This document shows positions 7,588 to 16,427 of a stretch of 37,457 bases of DNA, one piece after another. The translations under genes were made by a program, and so were the position numbers. Numbering within the stretch: the stretch's first letter is position 1; the number at the start of each line of letters is the position of its first letter. The notes beneath the pieces are model-generated. The model did not search any database. It was not told where the DNA came from and saw nothing but the letters and a program-made list of their open reading frames with translations. Location of the stretch: NCBI GenBank assembly GCA_036557285.1, contig DATBHW010000071.1, forward strand, positions 1 to 37,457, in the 5' to 3' direction. Source of the DNA: Ktedonobacterales bacterium (GTDB lineage: Bacteria > Chloroflexota > Ktedonobacteria > Ktedonobacterales > DATBGS01).

Positions 7588-8538
7588 TCAGCCACCTATG
7601 GCCTTATTTGCTGCCTCGCTGATCTGCGCGCACTCCTCATCGGTCAGATCCCAGCCCAGCGCCCCGGCGTTGCTGGCGGCCTGCGAAGCGTTCTTAGCCC
7701 CCGGAATCGGCAGCGCGCCCTGGTGAATCAGCCAGTTCAGCGCAACCTGCGCGGGCGTTTTGCCGCCGTGCGCCTCGCCAACCTGGGCCAGCAGCTTGAT
7801 GAGCGGGGCCGAAGCTTGCAGCCCCGCCGGACGAAAGGACCGATTCCTTTTCCGTATGCCGCTCACCGTCGCCCCATCATGATACTTGCCGGTCAGCGCC
7901 CCCTTCGCCAGAGGACTATACGCAATGAGCCGCACATCCAGTTCCTGGCACGCCGCCAGCACCCCGCTGCGCTCTGGCTGGCGATGCAGCAGACTGTACT
8001 CCACCTGATTCGATGCCAGCGCAATGCCCCGCTTCGCCAGCGCCGCGTGCGCCCGCCTCATCCGCTTTTCCGAGTAGTTGCTCACGCCCACCGCGCGTAT
8101 CTTGCCAGCCTCCACTTGATCGGCCATTACGTCCATCAGCGCCTCGATCCTGATGGGCGACCCCCAGGGCCAATGCACCTGATAAAGATCGATCCGCGCC
8201 AGCCCCAGCCGCTTCAGGCTGCCATCCAGCGCACCGGGCAGGGTCTTCGCCGTCAGCCGATAGGGCCAGGGCGCAAACTTGGTGGCAACCGTCACCTCGT
8301 CTTGCTCCGCGCGCACCAGCGGCCCCAACGTCTGCTCGGAAACGCCGCTGCCGTACAGCTCCGCCGTATCAAAAAAGGTGATGCCAGCCGCGCGGCTCTC
8401 CCGATAGGCCGCCTCCACATCGTTCTGCCCATAGCCAACCCCATACTGCCATATGCCCCTATCGCCCCACTGCCAGGTACCCAGGCCCAGCGGGGGAACC
8501 TTCAGGTCCGTCTTTCCAATTGAAATCGTCTGTACCAT
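7588..8538 (-). CDS. Aldo/keto reductase
   Basis: The 316-residue NADPH-dependent oxidoreductase has the full AKR tetrad: Asp57 and Tyr62 in FFDTAELYG, Lys87 in ATKFAP and His122 in YQVHWPWG. The cofactor pocket is seen in GVSNYSEKRM, AYSPLAKGALTGKY and IPGAKNASQAASN. AKRs reduce aldehydes and ketones; the exact substrate cannot be told. The start has GAAGGA eight bases upstream. It follows the P1B ATPase gene on the same strand after 33 bases and may be co-transcribed with it. Confidence 0.95.
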   Translation of the reverse strand: MVQTISIGKTDLKVPPLGLGTWQWGDRGIWQYGVGYGQNDVEAAYRESRAAGITFFDTAELYGSGVSEQTLGPLVRAEQDEVTVATKFAPWPYRLTAKTLPGALDGSLKRLGLARIDLYQVHWPWGSPIRIEALMDVMADQVEAGKIRAVGVSNYSEKRMRRAHAALAKRGIALASNQVEYSLLHRQPERSGVLAACQELDVRLIAYSPLAKGALTGKYHDGATVSGIRKRNRSFRPAGLQASAPLIKLLAQVGEAHGGKTPAQVALNWLIHQGALPIPGAKNASQAASNAGALGWDLTDEECAQISEAANKAIGG

Positions 8539-8571
8539 CGCTCATCCTTCTCTACAAGAGTTTGTATATAA

Positions 8572-10974
8572 TCAGGCGGCTTTCAAGTGCTTTTCCACGC
8601 GCTTGAGCAGCACAGCATTGACGGCTACCGTGATCGAACTGGCGCTCATCGCCAGCGCGCCGACGGCGGGGTTCAGCAGGATACCCAGCGATGCCAGAGC
8701 GCCACCGGCCAGGGGGATCGCCAGGACGTTGTAGATGGCCGCCCAGAACAGATTCTGCTTCATCTTTCTGACAGCGGCTTTGGAGAGGCGAATCGCAGCC
8801 AGCACATCCAGCGGATCGCTGCGCATCAGCACGACCTCAGCCGTCTCGATGGCGACCCCTGTGCCAGCCCCGATAGCGATCCCCAGGTCTGCTTGCGCCA
8901 GGGCCGGGGCGTCATTCACTCCGTCTCCCACCATCGCAGTAAAGAAGCCTTCGCTCTGGAGTTGTTTGATATAGCGGGCTTTGTCCACCGGAAGCACACC
9001 CGCAAAGACGCGGCTGATGCCCACCTCGCGGCCAACGGCCTCAGCCGTCCCCTGGTTATCCCCTGTCAACAGCGCCACCTGAATGCCCAGCGCCTGAAGG
9101 TCGGCCACCGCCTGGCGAGACGTTGGCCGGAGCCGATCAGCCACAGCGATAGCCCCCACCGCCTGGCCCTCCAGCGCCACGACCATCACCGTCTTGCCCT
9201 GCCCCTGTAGCGCAGCGATCTGCGCCTGGTCTGGCTCTGTCAGCCAGATGTCGTGATCGGCGAGCAATGTGGGCGTTCCGATGAGGACTGCGCGGCCCTC
9301 AACCAGCGCCCGAACCCCACCCCCGGCAATCGCCGCAAACTGCTCATACGGGAGCATTGGCAGGTGGCGCGATTGCGCCTCTTCCACAACCGTCCGAGCC
9401 AGCGGGTGTTCGGAATCGGCTTCAGCGGTAGCCGCCACCTGCACGAAGCGCGGCTCATCCAGTTCACCAGCCCGGCCCGCCTCGAAGAGTACGAGATCGG
9501 TCACGGCTGGCGCGCCCTCGGTCAGCGTGCCGGTCTTGTCAAAGACGAGCGCCTGAATCTTCGCCGCTTGCTCCAGCGCCGTCGCGTGCTTGATAAGGAT
9601 ACCATTTCTGGCTCCGATGCCAGTACCCACCGCCACCGCCGTCGGGGTCGCCAGCCCCAGCGCGTCAGGACACGCGATGACCACTGCTGTCACCGCCAGC
9701 GTCACGGCAAAAAGCGCGGTTTCTCCAATCAAGAAGAACCAGATCAGAAAGGTCAGCAGCCCGGCGCTTACCGCTGCCAGGACCAGCCACTCAGCCGCCG
9801 CGTCGGCCAATCGCTGGGCGGGCGCTTTCGAGTTCTGAGCCACCTGCACCAGTTGGACAATTTGCGCCAGTGCTGTTTCGCTGCCCACCCTGGTAGCGGT
9901 GAAACGCAAGGAGCCAGCCCCGTTGACCGTCCCCCCGATCACTTCATCGCCCGACTTTTTGCTCACGGGTAAGCTCTCCCCCGTCACCATGCTTTCATCT
10001 ATGGCGCTGGCCCCATCCGTGACCAGCCCATCCACCGGCACTTTCTCTCCAGGCCGCAAGAGCAGCAGATCGCCCACCTGCGCCTGCTCCACCGGGACCG
10101 TCTGTACCTGCCCATCCGGCCCGATGATGTTCGCCTGAGTCGGAGCCAGCCGCAGCAGCGCGTTAAGCGCATCGGAAGAGCCGCGACGGCTGCGCATCTC
10201 CATCCAGTGGCCGAAGAGAACAAACGTCACCAGCATCGCGGCGGCATCATAGCTCGTTTCCACCTGGGGCGCAAATACCGTGGCAAACACGCTAAAGAAA
10301 TAGGCCACCAGCACGCCCAGGCTCACCAGCACATTCATGTTGAGCGTCCGATTGCGCAGCGCCCGCCACGCCCCCGCGTGAAACATCCAGCCCGCCCACC
10401 AGACGACAGGCGTCGTCAAGACGAGCAGCGCCCAGTTGGGGCTGATCCCAAAGGGCGTCGGCAGCCGCAGCCCAAAGAGATGCACGCCCAGCGGCGAATA
10501 GAGAATGATCGGGATGGTCAGGACCAGCGCCACGAAGAAGCGGTTACGAGTCGCTGCCTCCATCGCGCGCGCCATCATCGGATCGCTCATGTCATGATCC
10601 ATCATGTCATGGCGCATCCCTGCATGCTCCGGCGGCATCTCATGAGGCATCTCCGCATGTTCCGGCGGCATCTCGTGGCGCATGCCATGCTGTTCGGGCA
10701 GCCTCTCCCGCGCAGAAGTTCCTCCATCTCGGACCATGACCGGGGGAGTCGGCGCGAGACGCGCAGGCGCTCCGCAGGCAAAGCCGCAGTACCGGACCTG
10801 CTCACGCAGGAAAGTCTCGCTCAGGCGCGCCTCATCGTAGGTGATGGTGACGGTTTGTGTCGCGTAGCTGGCCTCGACCCGACTGACGCCCGCCTGTTTT
10901 CCCAGGTGTTTCTCGATCTCGCGGGCGCATCCGGCGACATTCAGCCCCTTGACGGGCAAGGTGATCGTCTTCAT
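8572..10974 (-). CDS. P1B-type heavy-metal-transporting ATPase (copper-type, with CPD motif)
   Basis: The 800-residue ion pump has the standard P-type core: TGES actuator loop, DKTGT phosphorylation site, SEHPLA nucleotide motif and [10 protein letters not shown] hinge. The N-terminal HMA fold has a degraded metal site (GLNVAGC instead of GMxCxxC). A His/Met-rich linker follows, containing two 11-residue units of EMPPEHA type and [10 protein letters not shown], as in CopB-like pumps. The transmembrane metal motif reads [11 protein letters not shown], so CPD replaces CPC. YN...IP and MSASS near the C-terminus match copper P1B pumps. An upstream in-frame ATG exists at 11028, but AGGAGG before the ATG at 10974 fixes the start. 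The likely role is export of copper or a related metal; specificity is uncertain. Confidence 0.95.
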   Translation of the reverse strand: MKTITLPVKGLNVAGCAREIEKHLGKQAGVSRVEASYATQTVTITYDEARLSETFLREQVRYCGFACGAPARLAPTPPVMVRDGGTSARERLPEQHGMRHEMPPEHAEMPHEMPPEHAGMRHDMMDHDMSDPMMARAMEAATRNRFFVALVLTIPIILYSPLGVHLFGLRLPTPFGISPNWALLVLTTPVVWWAGWMFHAGAWRALRNRTLNMNVLVSLGVLVAYFFSVFATVFAPQVETSYDAAAMLVTFVLFGHWMEMRSRRGSSDALNALLRLAPTQANIIGPDGQVQTVPVEQAQVGDLLLLRPGEKVPVDGLVTDGASAIDESMVTGESLPVSKKSGDEVIGGTVNGAGSLRFTATRVGSETALAQIVQLVQVAQNSKAPAQRLADAAAEWLVLAAVSAGLLTFLIWFFLIGETALFAVTLAVTAVVIACPDALGLATPTAVAVGTGIGARNGILIKHATALEQAAKIQALVFDKTGTLTEGAPAVTDLVLFEAGRAGELDEPRFVQVAATAEADSEHPLARTVVEEAQSRHLPMLPYEQFAAIAGGGVRALVEGRAVLIGTPTLLADHDIWLTEPDQAQIAALQGQGKTVMVVALEGQAVGAIAVADRLRPTSRQAVADLQALGIQVALLTGDNQGTAEAVGREVGISRVFAGVLPVDKARYIKQLQSEGFFTAMVGDGVNDAPALAQADLGIAIGAGTGVAIETAEVVLMRSDPLDVLAAIRLSKAAVRKMKQNLFWAAIYNVLAIPLAGGALASLGILLNPAVGALAMSASSITVAVNAVLLKRVEKHLKAA

Positions 10975-11108
10975 CCGCGCCGCCTCCTTTGCAGAACCAC
11001 CCGAACCAGGATCAGAAAGCGCCGCCAATCAGCACGACGCTCATCGTTCTTCCTGGTATCTTGCAGAGCAGGGACCAACCCTACCCCACCCACGCCAGCA
11101 CGGAGGCT

Positions 11109-11156
11109 GGCGGTACACGCGGCTGGCACAGGCCAGGCGCAGCCGCGTGTACCGCC
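11109..11156. repeat. Perfect 17-bp inverted repeat (family A-like hairpin)
   Basis: GGCGGTACACGCGGCTG and its exact reverse complement are separated by 14 bases. The right arm runs into GCCGTCCCTGGCGGC, the core sequence of the dispersed repeats. It lies between the small membrane protein gene and the metal ATPase gene on the minus strand, where it could also end transcription. The remainder of 10975-11233 holds no gene. Confidence 0.6.
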
Positions 11157-11233
11157 GCCGTCCCTGGCGGCACAGCGCTGGCCTGAGCGAGCGTTCGCAC
11201 TCGTTGGCAGCGCGCCTCTCGGTTGATGCTTCA

Positions 11234-11521
11234 CTAATGAGGGTTCTTCAATTGCTCTACGATGGCTGCATCGCGGGCATGAGCCTCCTGAATGCTCGGG
11301 GTTTTCTCTCTGATCGCCCTTTCGTTCACTTCCCCGCTGTCTCCGTCGGCTTCAGAAGAAGTGAACCAGAGGCGCTTCCGGCTCAGGACCAGATAACAGA
11401 GGAACAGGCCAACGACGGCGCCAATAACGACGGCGCTGCCATTCCCGATGGGAATGAAAGTCCCGACGACGACGCACACCCCAAACGAGACTACTCCAAG
11501 GATGCCTTTTGCGTAACGCAT
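11234..11521 (-). CDS. Small membrane protein, two predicted helices, unknown function
   Basis: The 95-residue product has two hydrophobic helices (about 6-25, GILGVVSFGVCVVVGTFIPI, and 29-47, AVVIGAVVGLFLCYLVLS) followed by a charged cytoplasmic tail. AGGAGG lies five bases before the ATG, which makes the gene convincing despite its size. No family is recognised. The metal ATPase gene follows on the same strand after about 260 bases, with a strong hairpin between, so co-transcription is doubtful. Confidence 0.75.
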   Translation of the reverse strand: MRYAKGILGVVSFGVCVVVGTFIPIGNGSAVVIGAVVGLFLCYLVLSRKRLWFTSSEADGDSGEVNERAIREKTPSIQEAHARDAAIVEQLKNPH

Positions 11522-11550
11522 CGTTTCCTCCTGGCTGATCGCGCGTCCGG

Positions 11551-13296
11551 CTATGCTGTGCGCTGCTGCGCCACTGCCTCCAACCCCAACTCCTTGATGG
11601 CCTGCTCGCGCAGGATGAACTTCTGCACCTTCCCGCTGGCCGTCATCGGATAGGCGTCGGTAAACTTGATGTAGCGCGGGATTTTCTGCCTGCTGATCTG
11701 ATCCTTGCAGAAGTCGCGCAGTTCCTCTTCGCTGATCTCCACGCCTGCCTTGGGCATCACCACCGCCAGCAGTTCCTCGCCAAAGAAGGCATCGGGTACG
11801 CCCAGCACAGCCACGTCGGCAACTTTCGGATGGCGAATCAAAAACGCTTCGATCTCGGCAGGGAAAATATTCTCCCCGCCGCGAATGACCATATCCTTGA
11901 TGCGCCCGACAATATTGATATAGCCATCGCGGTTGATCGTCGCCAGATCGCCGGTATGCAGCCAGCGATCTTTATCCACCGCCTCGGCGGAGCGTTCGGG
12001 CATATTGTAGTAGCCCGCCATGACCAGCCAGCCACGCGCGCAGAGTTCGCCGCGCTCGCCAACCGGCACAACCTCGCCTGTCGCCGGGTCAATGATCTTC
12101 ACATCCACATAGGGCAGCGGAATGCCAACCGTTGCCGCCTTTAGCTCGAACGGGTCATCGCGCAGCGTCAGCGTAATCGCTCCGGTATTCTCCGTCTGTC
12201 CAAAAGCAATAATCACATCCGCGCCGATGCGCTCCTTCACCTGCTCCATCAACGCCACCGGCACCGGAGCGCCCGCGCAGACCACCCCATTGAGCGAAGA
12301 AAGATCATACTTGCCAAAATCGGGATGCTGGAGCATCGCCAGCAGCATCGTCGGCACCCCGCCGGAGAAATTGCAGCGTTCGCTGCTGATGATCTGCATC
12401 GCCTTCAGCGGATCATACGCCAGCAGCGGGTGAATCGTGCCGCCAAGATACAGACCGGCCAGCGTGTAGCCTACGCAGCCAAAGACATGGAAGAACGGCA
12501 CCATCACGCACGAACGCGAGCCATGCTCCAACTTCAGGCGGCTGGCAATGGTCATCGCCTCGTTGACCAGATTATAATGGGTCAGCACCGCGCCCTTGGG
12601 AAAGCCCGTCGTACCAGAGGTGTACAGAATCATCGCCGGATCGTTCGGCGTGATCGAAGCCTGCCGTTCGGCCAGCGCGGCGGCGCTGACCCCCATGCCA
12701 GCGCCCGCTACCTCGCGGAAGACCGTCGGACGCCACTCCTGGCTCTCCAGCAGCCCCGCCGGGGGTGCGCCCACCAGGCAGAGATGGCGCAGTTTGGGGA
12801 GCCGCTCGCTCGTCACCTCGCCGTTCTTCGCGCCAGGCGTGGTCATCGCCCGCATCGTTTCCAGGCAATTGTGATCGCGGATTTGCGCCATAAAGAACAG
12901 CGCGCGAATATCCCCTTGCTTGAGAAGATATTCGATCTCCGCCGCCCGCAGCACCGGATTCACCGTCACCAGCACCAGCCCCGCTTTGGCGGCGGCCATC
13001 TGAAGCAGCGGCCATTCTGGCACATTGGCCGCCCAGATAGCAACATGGTCGCCCTTTTGCAGCCCCAGCGCCAGCAGGCCGCGCGCCACCATATTCGCCT
13101 GATCACGATACTGCTGGTATGTCCAGCGAATATCCAGCGCCCCGCCGAACTCAGGATACCCGGAATACACCACAGCTTCCTGGGTCGTCAATTCCTCTGC
13201 GCGCTGATCTAAGAGGTCTCCGATGGTCGCTTCAAGCAGCGGTTCGCCAACAGCCTCGGCCTGCCAGAAGGACAGGCCATCCTGTGTCATACCCAT
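11551..13296 (-). CDS. AMP-forming fatty acyl-CoA synthetase (ACSF2-like)
   Basis: The 581-residue protein carries all core motifs of adenylate-forming enzymes. These are the P-loop YTSGTTGFPKGAVLTH, PFFHVFG, the A5 motif FGQTENTGAI, HTGDLATINRDGYINIVGR, the hinge motif KDMVIRGGENIFPAEIE and the C-terminal catalytic lysine region TASGKVQKFILRE. It should activate medium- or long-chain acids to acyl-CoA using ATP. Chain length cannot be told from sequence. GGAGGGG precedes the ATG by six bases; a second ATG two codons on is an alternative. The small membrane protein lies downstream after 29 bases on the same strand and may share the transcript. Confidence 0.95.
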   Translation of the reverse strand: MGMTQDGLSFWQAEAVGEPLLEATIGDLLDQRAEELTTQEAVVYSGYPEFGGALDIRWTYQQYRDQANMVARGLLALGLQKGDHVAIWAANVPEWPLLQMAAAKAGLVLVTVNPVLRAAEIEYLLKQGDIRALFFMAQIRDHNCLETMRAMTTPGAKNGEVTSERLPKLRHLCLVGAPPAGLLESQEWRPTVFREVAGAGMGVSAAALAERQASITPNDPAMILYTSGTTGFPKGAVLTHYNLVNEAMTIASRLKLEHGSRSCVMVPFFHVFGCVGYTLAGLYLGGTIHPLLAYDPLKAMQIISSERCNFSGGVPTMLLAMLQHPDFGKYDLSSLNGVVCAGAPVPVALMEQVKERIGADVIIAFGQTENTGAITLTLRDDPFELKAATVGIPLPYVDVKIIDPATGEVVPVGERGELCARGWLVMAGYYNMPERSAEAVDKDRWLHTGDLATINRDGYINIVGRIKDMVIRGGENIFPAEIEAFLIRHPKVADVAVLGVPDAFFGEELLAVVMPKAGVEISEEELRDFCKDQISRQKIPRYIKFTDAYPMTASGKVQKFILREQAIKELGLEAVAQQRTA

Positions 13297-13326
13297 GCAA
13301 TCCCCTCCTGTGAAGGTGCTAGGAGA

Positions 13327-13381
13327 ACGATGCGGGGGAGGCGCCGGTTGGCAAAAGGGTCTCGCGCTCCCCCTGCATCGT
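13327..13381 (-). terminator. Terminator-like hairpin after the 13447-14025 lipoprotein gene
   Basis: ACGATGC-GGGGGAG and its near-exact complement CTCCCCC-GCATCGT flank a loop of about 17 bases. On the minus strand the stem is followed by TTCTCC. It separates the lipoprotein gene from the acyl-CoA synthetase gene. Confidence 0.5.
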
Positions 13382-13446
13382 ATTCTAAGCCCATTGAGCT
13401 ATCCTGGCAAGGGGCGCTTTCACGGGAATGGGCCGCCAGAAGGAAG

Positions 13447-14025
13447 CTAGGCGAGGAACGTAAAGCTCTGCTCCATCGTATTGAAGTATTGCGACCTGTT
13501 CGTCTGGAAGCTTGCCGAGGGCGAACCGTAGGCCATGTAATAGAACTGCGTATCGTAGACCGTTGATTCTACAACGGCGCTCTTGCTGCCCTTCGGATCG
13601 CTGCATTGCTGCTGGGTCCAGGTTTCTCCATTGATCGTCACCTTCTTGGGAGCGCCTGCCGATGTCCCGCCGAAACCTGCCAGGCTGCAAAATGCCGCGT
13701 CAAACGTCTCAGGGGTGTTCTGGAGTTTGCCCAGGCTGGCGACCACAAAAATCTGATTGGTTGGCCCCTGGTATTGCACGCCGGTCCCGTTCGCGGGGTT
13801 CTGTTTGACCCACTTCGTCGGATAGGACAGGCTGAAATCCGCATTCTTGTATATCGTGAATCCAGCGGGGACAGCAGCGGCGGAACGAGTAGTGGGCGTG
13901 GGTGTCGTCTTCGCCGCTGACGAACCGCTCGAACCACATCCGGCAAGGAGAAACCCTGCCAGGCAAACAATGCTGAGCGCAAGCGCGACACGACGGTCAT
14001 TCCAGGCATGCTGTTTTAGTAGCAC
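13447..14025 (-). CDS. Predicted lipoprotein with PsbP-like domain
   Basis: The product is about 192 residues. A signal sequence ends in the lipobox FLLAGC, and a Ser/Thr/Pro linker leads to a domain beginning GFTIYKNADFSLSYPTKW. That pattern (short peptide stretch, then 'Y..P..W') is typical of PsbP-like/DUF lipoproteins. The frame opens with TTG at 14049, but the GTG at 14025 has AAGGAG six bases upstream and is preferred. Two cysteines (CSL and QQCSD) may pair. The role is unknown; such proteins are usually extracytoplasmic binding or assembly factors. Confidence 0.85.
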   Translation of the reverse strand: MLLKQHAWNDRRVALALSIVCLAGFLLAGCGSSGSSAAKTTPTPTTRSAAAVPAGFTIYKNADFSLSYPTKWVKQNPANGTGVQYQGPTNQIFVVASLGKLQNTPETFDAAFCSLAGFGGTSAGAPKKVTINGETWTQQQCSDPKGSKSAVVESTVYDTQFYYMAYGSPSASFQTNRSQYFNTMEQSFTFLA

Positions 14026-14101
14026 AGTCTTCTCCTTACTCTTTTCCAAATCTATTCAGGCCATCGCGGGAACATCTTGCTGGACGCGGCAGCACTTGCA
14101 C

Positions 14102-14130
14102 GATATAGACCATAGAGTTGGCAGAAGCAA
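14102..14130 (-). promoter_or_regulatory. Possible promoter of the lipoprotein gene
   Basis: On the minus strand TTGCTT and TATATC are 17 bases apart, about 75 bases upstream of the GTG at 14025. The match is only moderate. Confidence 0.35.
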
Positions 14131-14152
14131 GAGAAGAGCGGGCCAGAGCGAT

Positions 14153-14409
14153 AACATGAGTCATCCCGAATTTTCTCTGCTGTGTTGTTTTGCTGGCAGG
14201 ATGCGCGAAGGCCGCCTGTGTAGCGCCGCCGTCCCGGCGGCCAAACGCTGGCACGTGGAAACGCTGAACGGGCAGCCCTGGTCGCCAGTGAGGCGTTCAG
14301 CCGCCGGGACGGCGGCGCTCCGCTCGGTCCGGTGCGGCTTTCCGCCAGCGAAGCCACCAGCCAGGAGCATTGACCAAGACGGTCTAGAAAATTCGGGATG
14401 ACCCATGTT
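14153..14409. mobile_element. MITE-like element with 24-bp terminal inverted repeats
   Basis: AACATGAGTCATCCCGAATT (to 14176) and its inverted copy ending at 14409 match over 24 bases with one mismatch. The inside, about 210 bases, has no gene but holds a family A unit with TAGCGCCGCCGTCCCGGCGG at its left and the complement at its right. Size and ends are those of a non-autonomous transposon; no transposase is nearby. It fills the gap between the lipoprotein gene and the 14427-15289 operon. Confidence 0.5.
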
Positions 14410-14426
14410 GTGAATGCTGCTGCGTC

Positions 14427-14786
14427 CTACAGCCGCGCCGGGCTGGCCGATGCGGGCGCGCTCCAGGTGCGGCGAGCATCTTTGAGCAGGGTCAGGACCA
14501 GATCATAAGCCGCGACCTCGCCCGACAAGGCAGCGACCTGGCGCTGGTCTTTTATGGCCTCCCAGGCGCGGCGTGCTGCCTCGCGGTCATCAATCAGACG
14601 CTGGCGCACCTGCGTGGGAGTATAGCGCGCGCCCTCGCCTTCCATATACATCGCTATCGCGCCCAGCACGCGCTGCTGGCCGCGCCAGCTTTCGGCAATC
14701 GCGCCATCCGAATTGACCGCTTCATGCACGGCGCGGGCGCTCCAAACGCGCAGCCGCTCCTGAAATTGCTCAAGGCTCAGAGCCAT
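14427..14786 (-). CDS. Conserved-looking helical protein of unknown function
   Basis: The 119-residue, mostly helical, soluble product starts MALSLEQFQERLRVW and ends in an Ala/Pro-rich tail. No signal sequence, membrane segment or known motif is visible. It is the second gene of a two-gene minus-strand operon, 17 bases after the stop of the 14804-15289 gene. GAGGAG lies further upstream and AAGGG right before the ATG. Function unknown. Confidence 0.75.
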   Translation of the reverse strand: MALSLEQFQERLRVWSARAVHEAVNSDGAIAESWRGQQRVLGAIAMYMEGEGARYTPTQVRQRLIDDREAARRAWEAIKDQRQVAALSGEVAAYDLVLTLLKDARRTWSAPASASPARL

Positions 14787-14803
14787 ACCCTTTTCACTCC
14801 TCG

Positions 14804-15289
14804 TTATGGGACAATGGACCAGTTCGCCGGAAGTTCATACTCGAACTCCCGGCGGCTGAGAAATCGCCCGTTGTGATAGTTCACTGTGCCAGCGCGCTCG
14901 ATAGCATCGTACATATTCTGAATCAACACGATGCGCTTGCGTGGCAAATTAAACAGGACCACGCCCGCTTTGACACTTTCCAAACTGACATCGCGGGTGC
15001 GCTCATCCACGACACGGAAAACAGGCGTCTCCTGAGCAGGAAGGCTGTCAAGCTGGCGGTGAATATGCTGATGATCGTCAGGCAGATTATGCTCGTCGAA
15101 CACTGCCAGGCCGTTCAGAACGTAATCGCGCAGGATGCGATCATAGCGCCGGGTCGAGTCCAGCAATTCGCGCAGCGAAGAGGGGTCTTCCGCGCATGCC
15201 GCGACCAGGGCTGTCAGCGCGGAACTGTGAATGACAAAGCTGACGGTACCCTGTTTGTCAAGGACGGTAAAGCGCATAACATCAGCCAC
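14804..15289 (-). CDS. Soluble protein of unknown function, first gene of a two-gene operon
   Basis: The 161-residue product starts at a GTG with AAAGGA about nine bases upstream. It begins (M)ADVMRFTVLDKQGTVSFVIH. The middle is acidic and His-rich (HNLPDDHQHIHRQ), and the end has FNLPRKRIVLIQNMYDAI followed by a FLSRREFEYELP segment. I do not recognise a family. It has no membrane segment or signal. It is divergent from the KGG-repeat protein gene. Confidence 0.75.
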   Translation of the reverse strand: MADVMRFTVLDKQGTVSFVIHSSALTALVAACAEDPSSLRELLDSTRRYDRILRDYVLNGLAVFDEHNLPDDHQHIHRQLDSLPAQETPVFRVVDERTRDVSLESVKAGVVLFNLPRKRIVLIQNMYDAIERAGTVNYHNGRFLSRREFEYELPANWSIVP

Positions 15290-15386
15290 GAAAGCGGTCC
15301 TTTCTGAAAAAGAGACGGGGGGCGCGCGTGAGCCGGTACCGACATTATACCAGATTCACCAGCCCGCACGATAAAGTACTGTGTGG

Positions 15387-15415
15387 TTGACTTTCGCGCT
15401 AAACCTGAGTATACT
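15387..15415 (+). promoter_or_regulatory. Promoter of the KGG-repeat protein gene
   Basis: TTGACT and TATACT are 17 bases apart, a close match to a sigma70-type promoter. The predicted start near 15422 gives a leader of about 67 bases. Confidence 0.65.
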
Positions 15416-15488
15416 AGGCCCATTGACAGGCAGATTGCCTGCCAGAAATTGCTGCCTGGGAAGAACCTGGGAAGAAGGGGATTGGTGC

Positions 15489-15815
15489 ATGGCTGAAGAG
15501 ATCAAGGTTGCCATGACTACCTCTGAGGCTGGGCGCAAGGGTGGCAGCGCCGTGCGCGACAAGTACGGCGAAGACTACTATCGGCGCATCGGAAAGCTCG
15601 GAGGTACCGCGCTCAAAGACAAGCGCGGAAGCGATTACTACCGCGCCATTGCGAAGAAAGGCGGGCGAGCCAACGTTGACAAATACGGCCCCGACCACTT
15701 CTCGCAGATGGGCAAAAAGGGGGGCAATGCCACCAAATCCAGCCAGGATGCGGATTTCTACAGCCGGATTGGCAAGTTAGGTGGCGCAGCCAAACGGCGA
15801 AAAAAATCTGTCTAA
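15489..15815 (+). CDS. KGG-repeat general stress protein (Con-10/GsiB-like)
   Basis: The 108-residue hydrophilic protein is built of five repeats of about 20 residues. Each starts with a (R/K)(K/L)GG core, as in AGRKGG, GKLGG, AKKGG, GKKGG and GKLGG, followed by charged DKYG..YY(R/S)I segments. These repeats define the stress-induced KGG/Em-like family, thought to protect against desiccation and other stress. GAAGGGGA lies just upstream of the ATG. It has its own strong promoter. A basic tail (KRRKKS) ends the protein. Confidence 0.92.
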   Translation: MAEEIKVAMTTSEAGRKGGSAVRDKYGEDYYRRIGKLGGTALKDKRGSDYYRAIAKKGGRANVDKYGPDHFSQMGKKGGNATKSSQDADFYSRIGKLGGAAKRRKKSV

Positions 15816-15874
15816 CCTCTTATTTTGGAACCGCGTGTTTGACGCTCCAGCGCTTCTCCTGACAGAGACATCTT

Positions 15875-16139
15875 TTGACTGTTCCCAACACATCACCCTA
15901 TTTTTGGCAGTAGTCGGCCTGCGTGCTGGTCCAATTGGACACACAGGCCGTAAGCAAGCGATAGAAACACCAGGTTATTTTGGGCAGCATCTCTGACTTG
16001 CCTGTCTGGTTCTGATGGACTGTGAGGCGCTGGCGCCTGTTCCTACTCGTTCGATTGATCTGTCGTATGGTAACATCCCTGAAAACTGACTACTCTGAGC
16101 CGCGCCGGAAGGTTCATGTTCCGGCGCGGCTGCTTTTCT
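15875..16139 (+). ncRNA. Candidate small RNA or long 3' UTR downstream of the KGG gene
   Basis: A TTGACT box (15875-15880) and TATTTT (15899-15904) are 18 bases apart. The next clear stop signal is the terminator at 16098-16131. The roughly 225 bases between contain a stem CGGCCTG/CAGGCCG (15915-15950) around the palindrome GTCCAATTGGAC and a small AGGCGC/GCGCCT hairpin, and no convincing reading frame. It may be an independent RNA or just the 3' end of the KGG transcript. I could not match it to a known RNA family. Confidence 0.25.
16098..16139 (+). terminator. Rho-independent terminator
   Basis: AGCCGCGCCGGAA and TTCCGGCGCGGCT form a perfect 13-bp stem with an 8-base loop, followed by GCTTTTCTG. 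Confidence 0.7.
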
Positions 16140-16153
16140 GCTCCAAAGGCGCT

Positions 16154-16331
16154 GGCTCCACCAATGATCGGTGGTTGCTACTGGTAGCGCCGCCGTCCCG
16201 GCGGCCACCGCTGCGCCAGGGCGCGCGTTCGCCCTCCAGGCCACGCACCAGCAGGCCAACGGTGAGCCGCCGGGACGGCGGCGCTACCAGTGGCATGCCG
16301 CGCTTGCCAACACCTCAGATTTGGTAGAACC
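16154..16331. repeat. Near full-length family A element
   Basis: Compared with the copy at 26573-26751, both ends are shared: GGCTCCACCA at the left and GGTAGAACC at the right. Both also share the stretch CGCTTGCCAACACCTCA before the right end. The core is the inverted pair CTGGTAGCGCCGCC/GGCGGCGCTACCAG. The element is about 178 bp with short imperfect terminal inverted repeats (GGTTC(C/T)A type) and no gene. Confidence 0.75.
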
Positions 16332-16427
16332 TCGCAGGCGCTGGCGGCATTGACGGCCTGAGCCTGCTGTGGTAGGCTGGAATCGAGCGAGAGTCATTAC
16401 ATTGCCTGCCAGAAAAGGTCTAACCGC

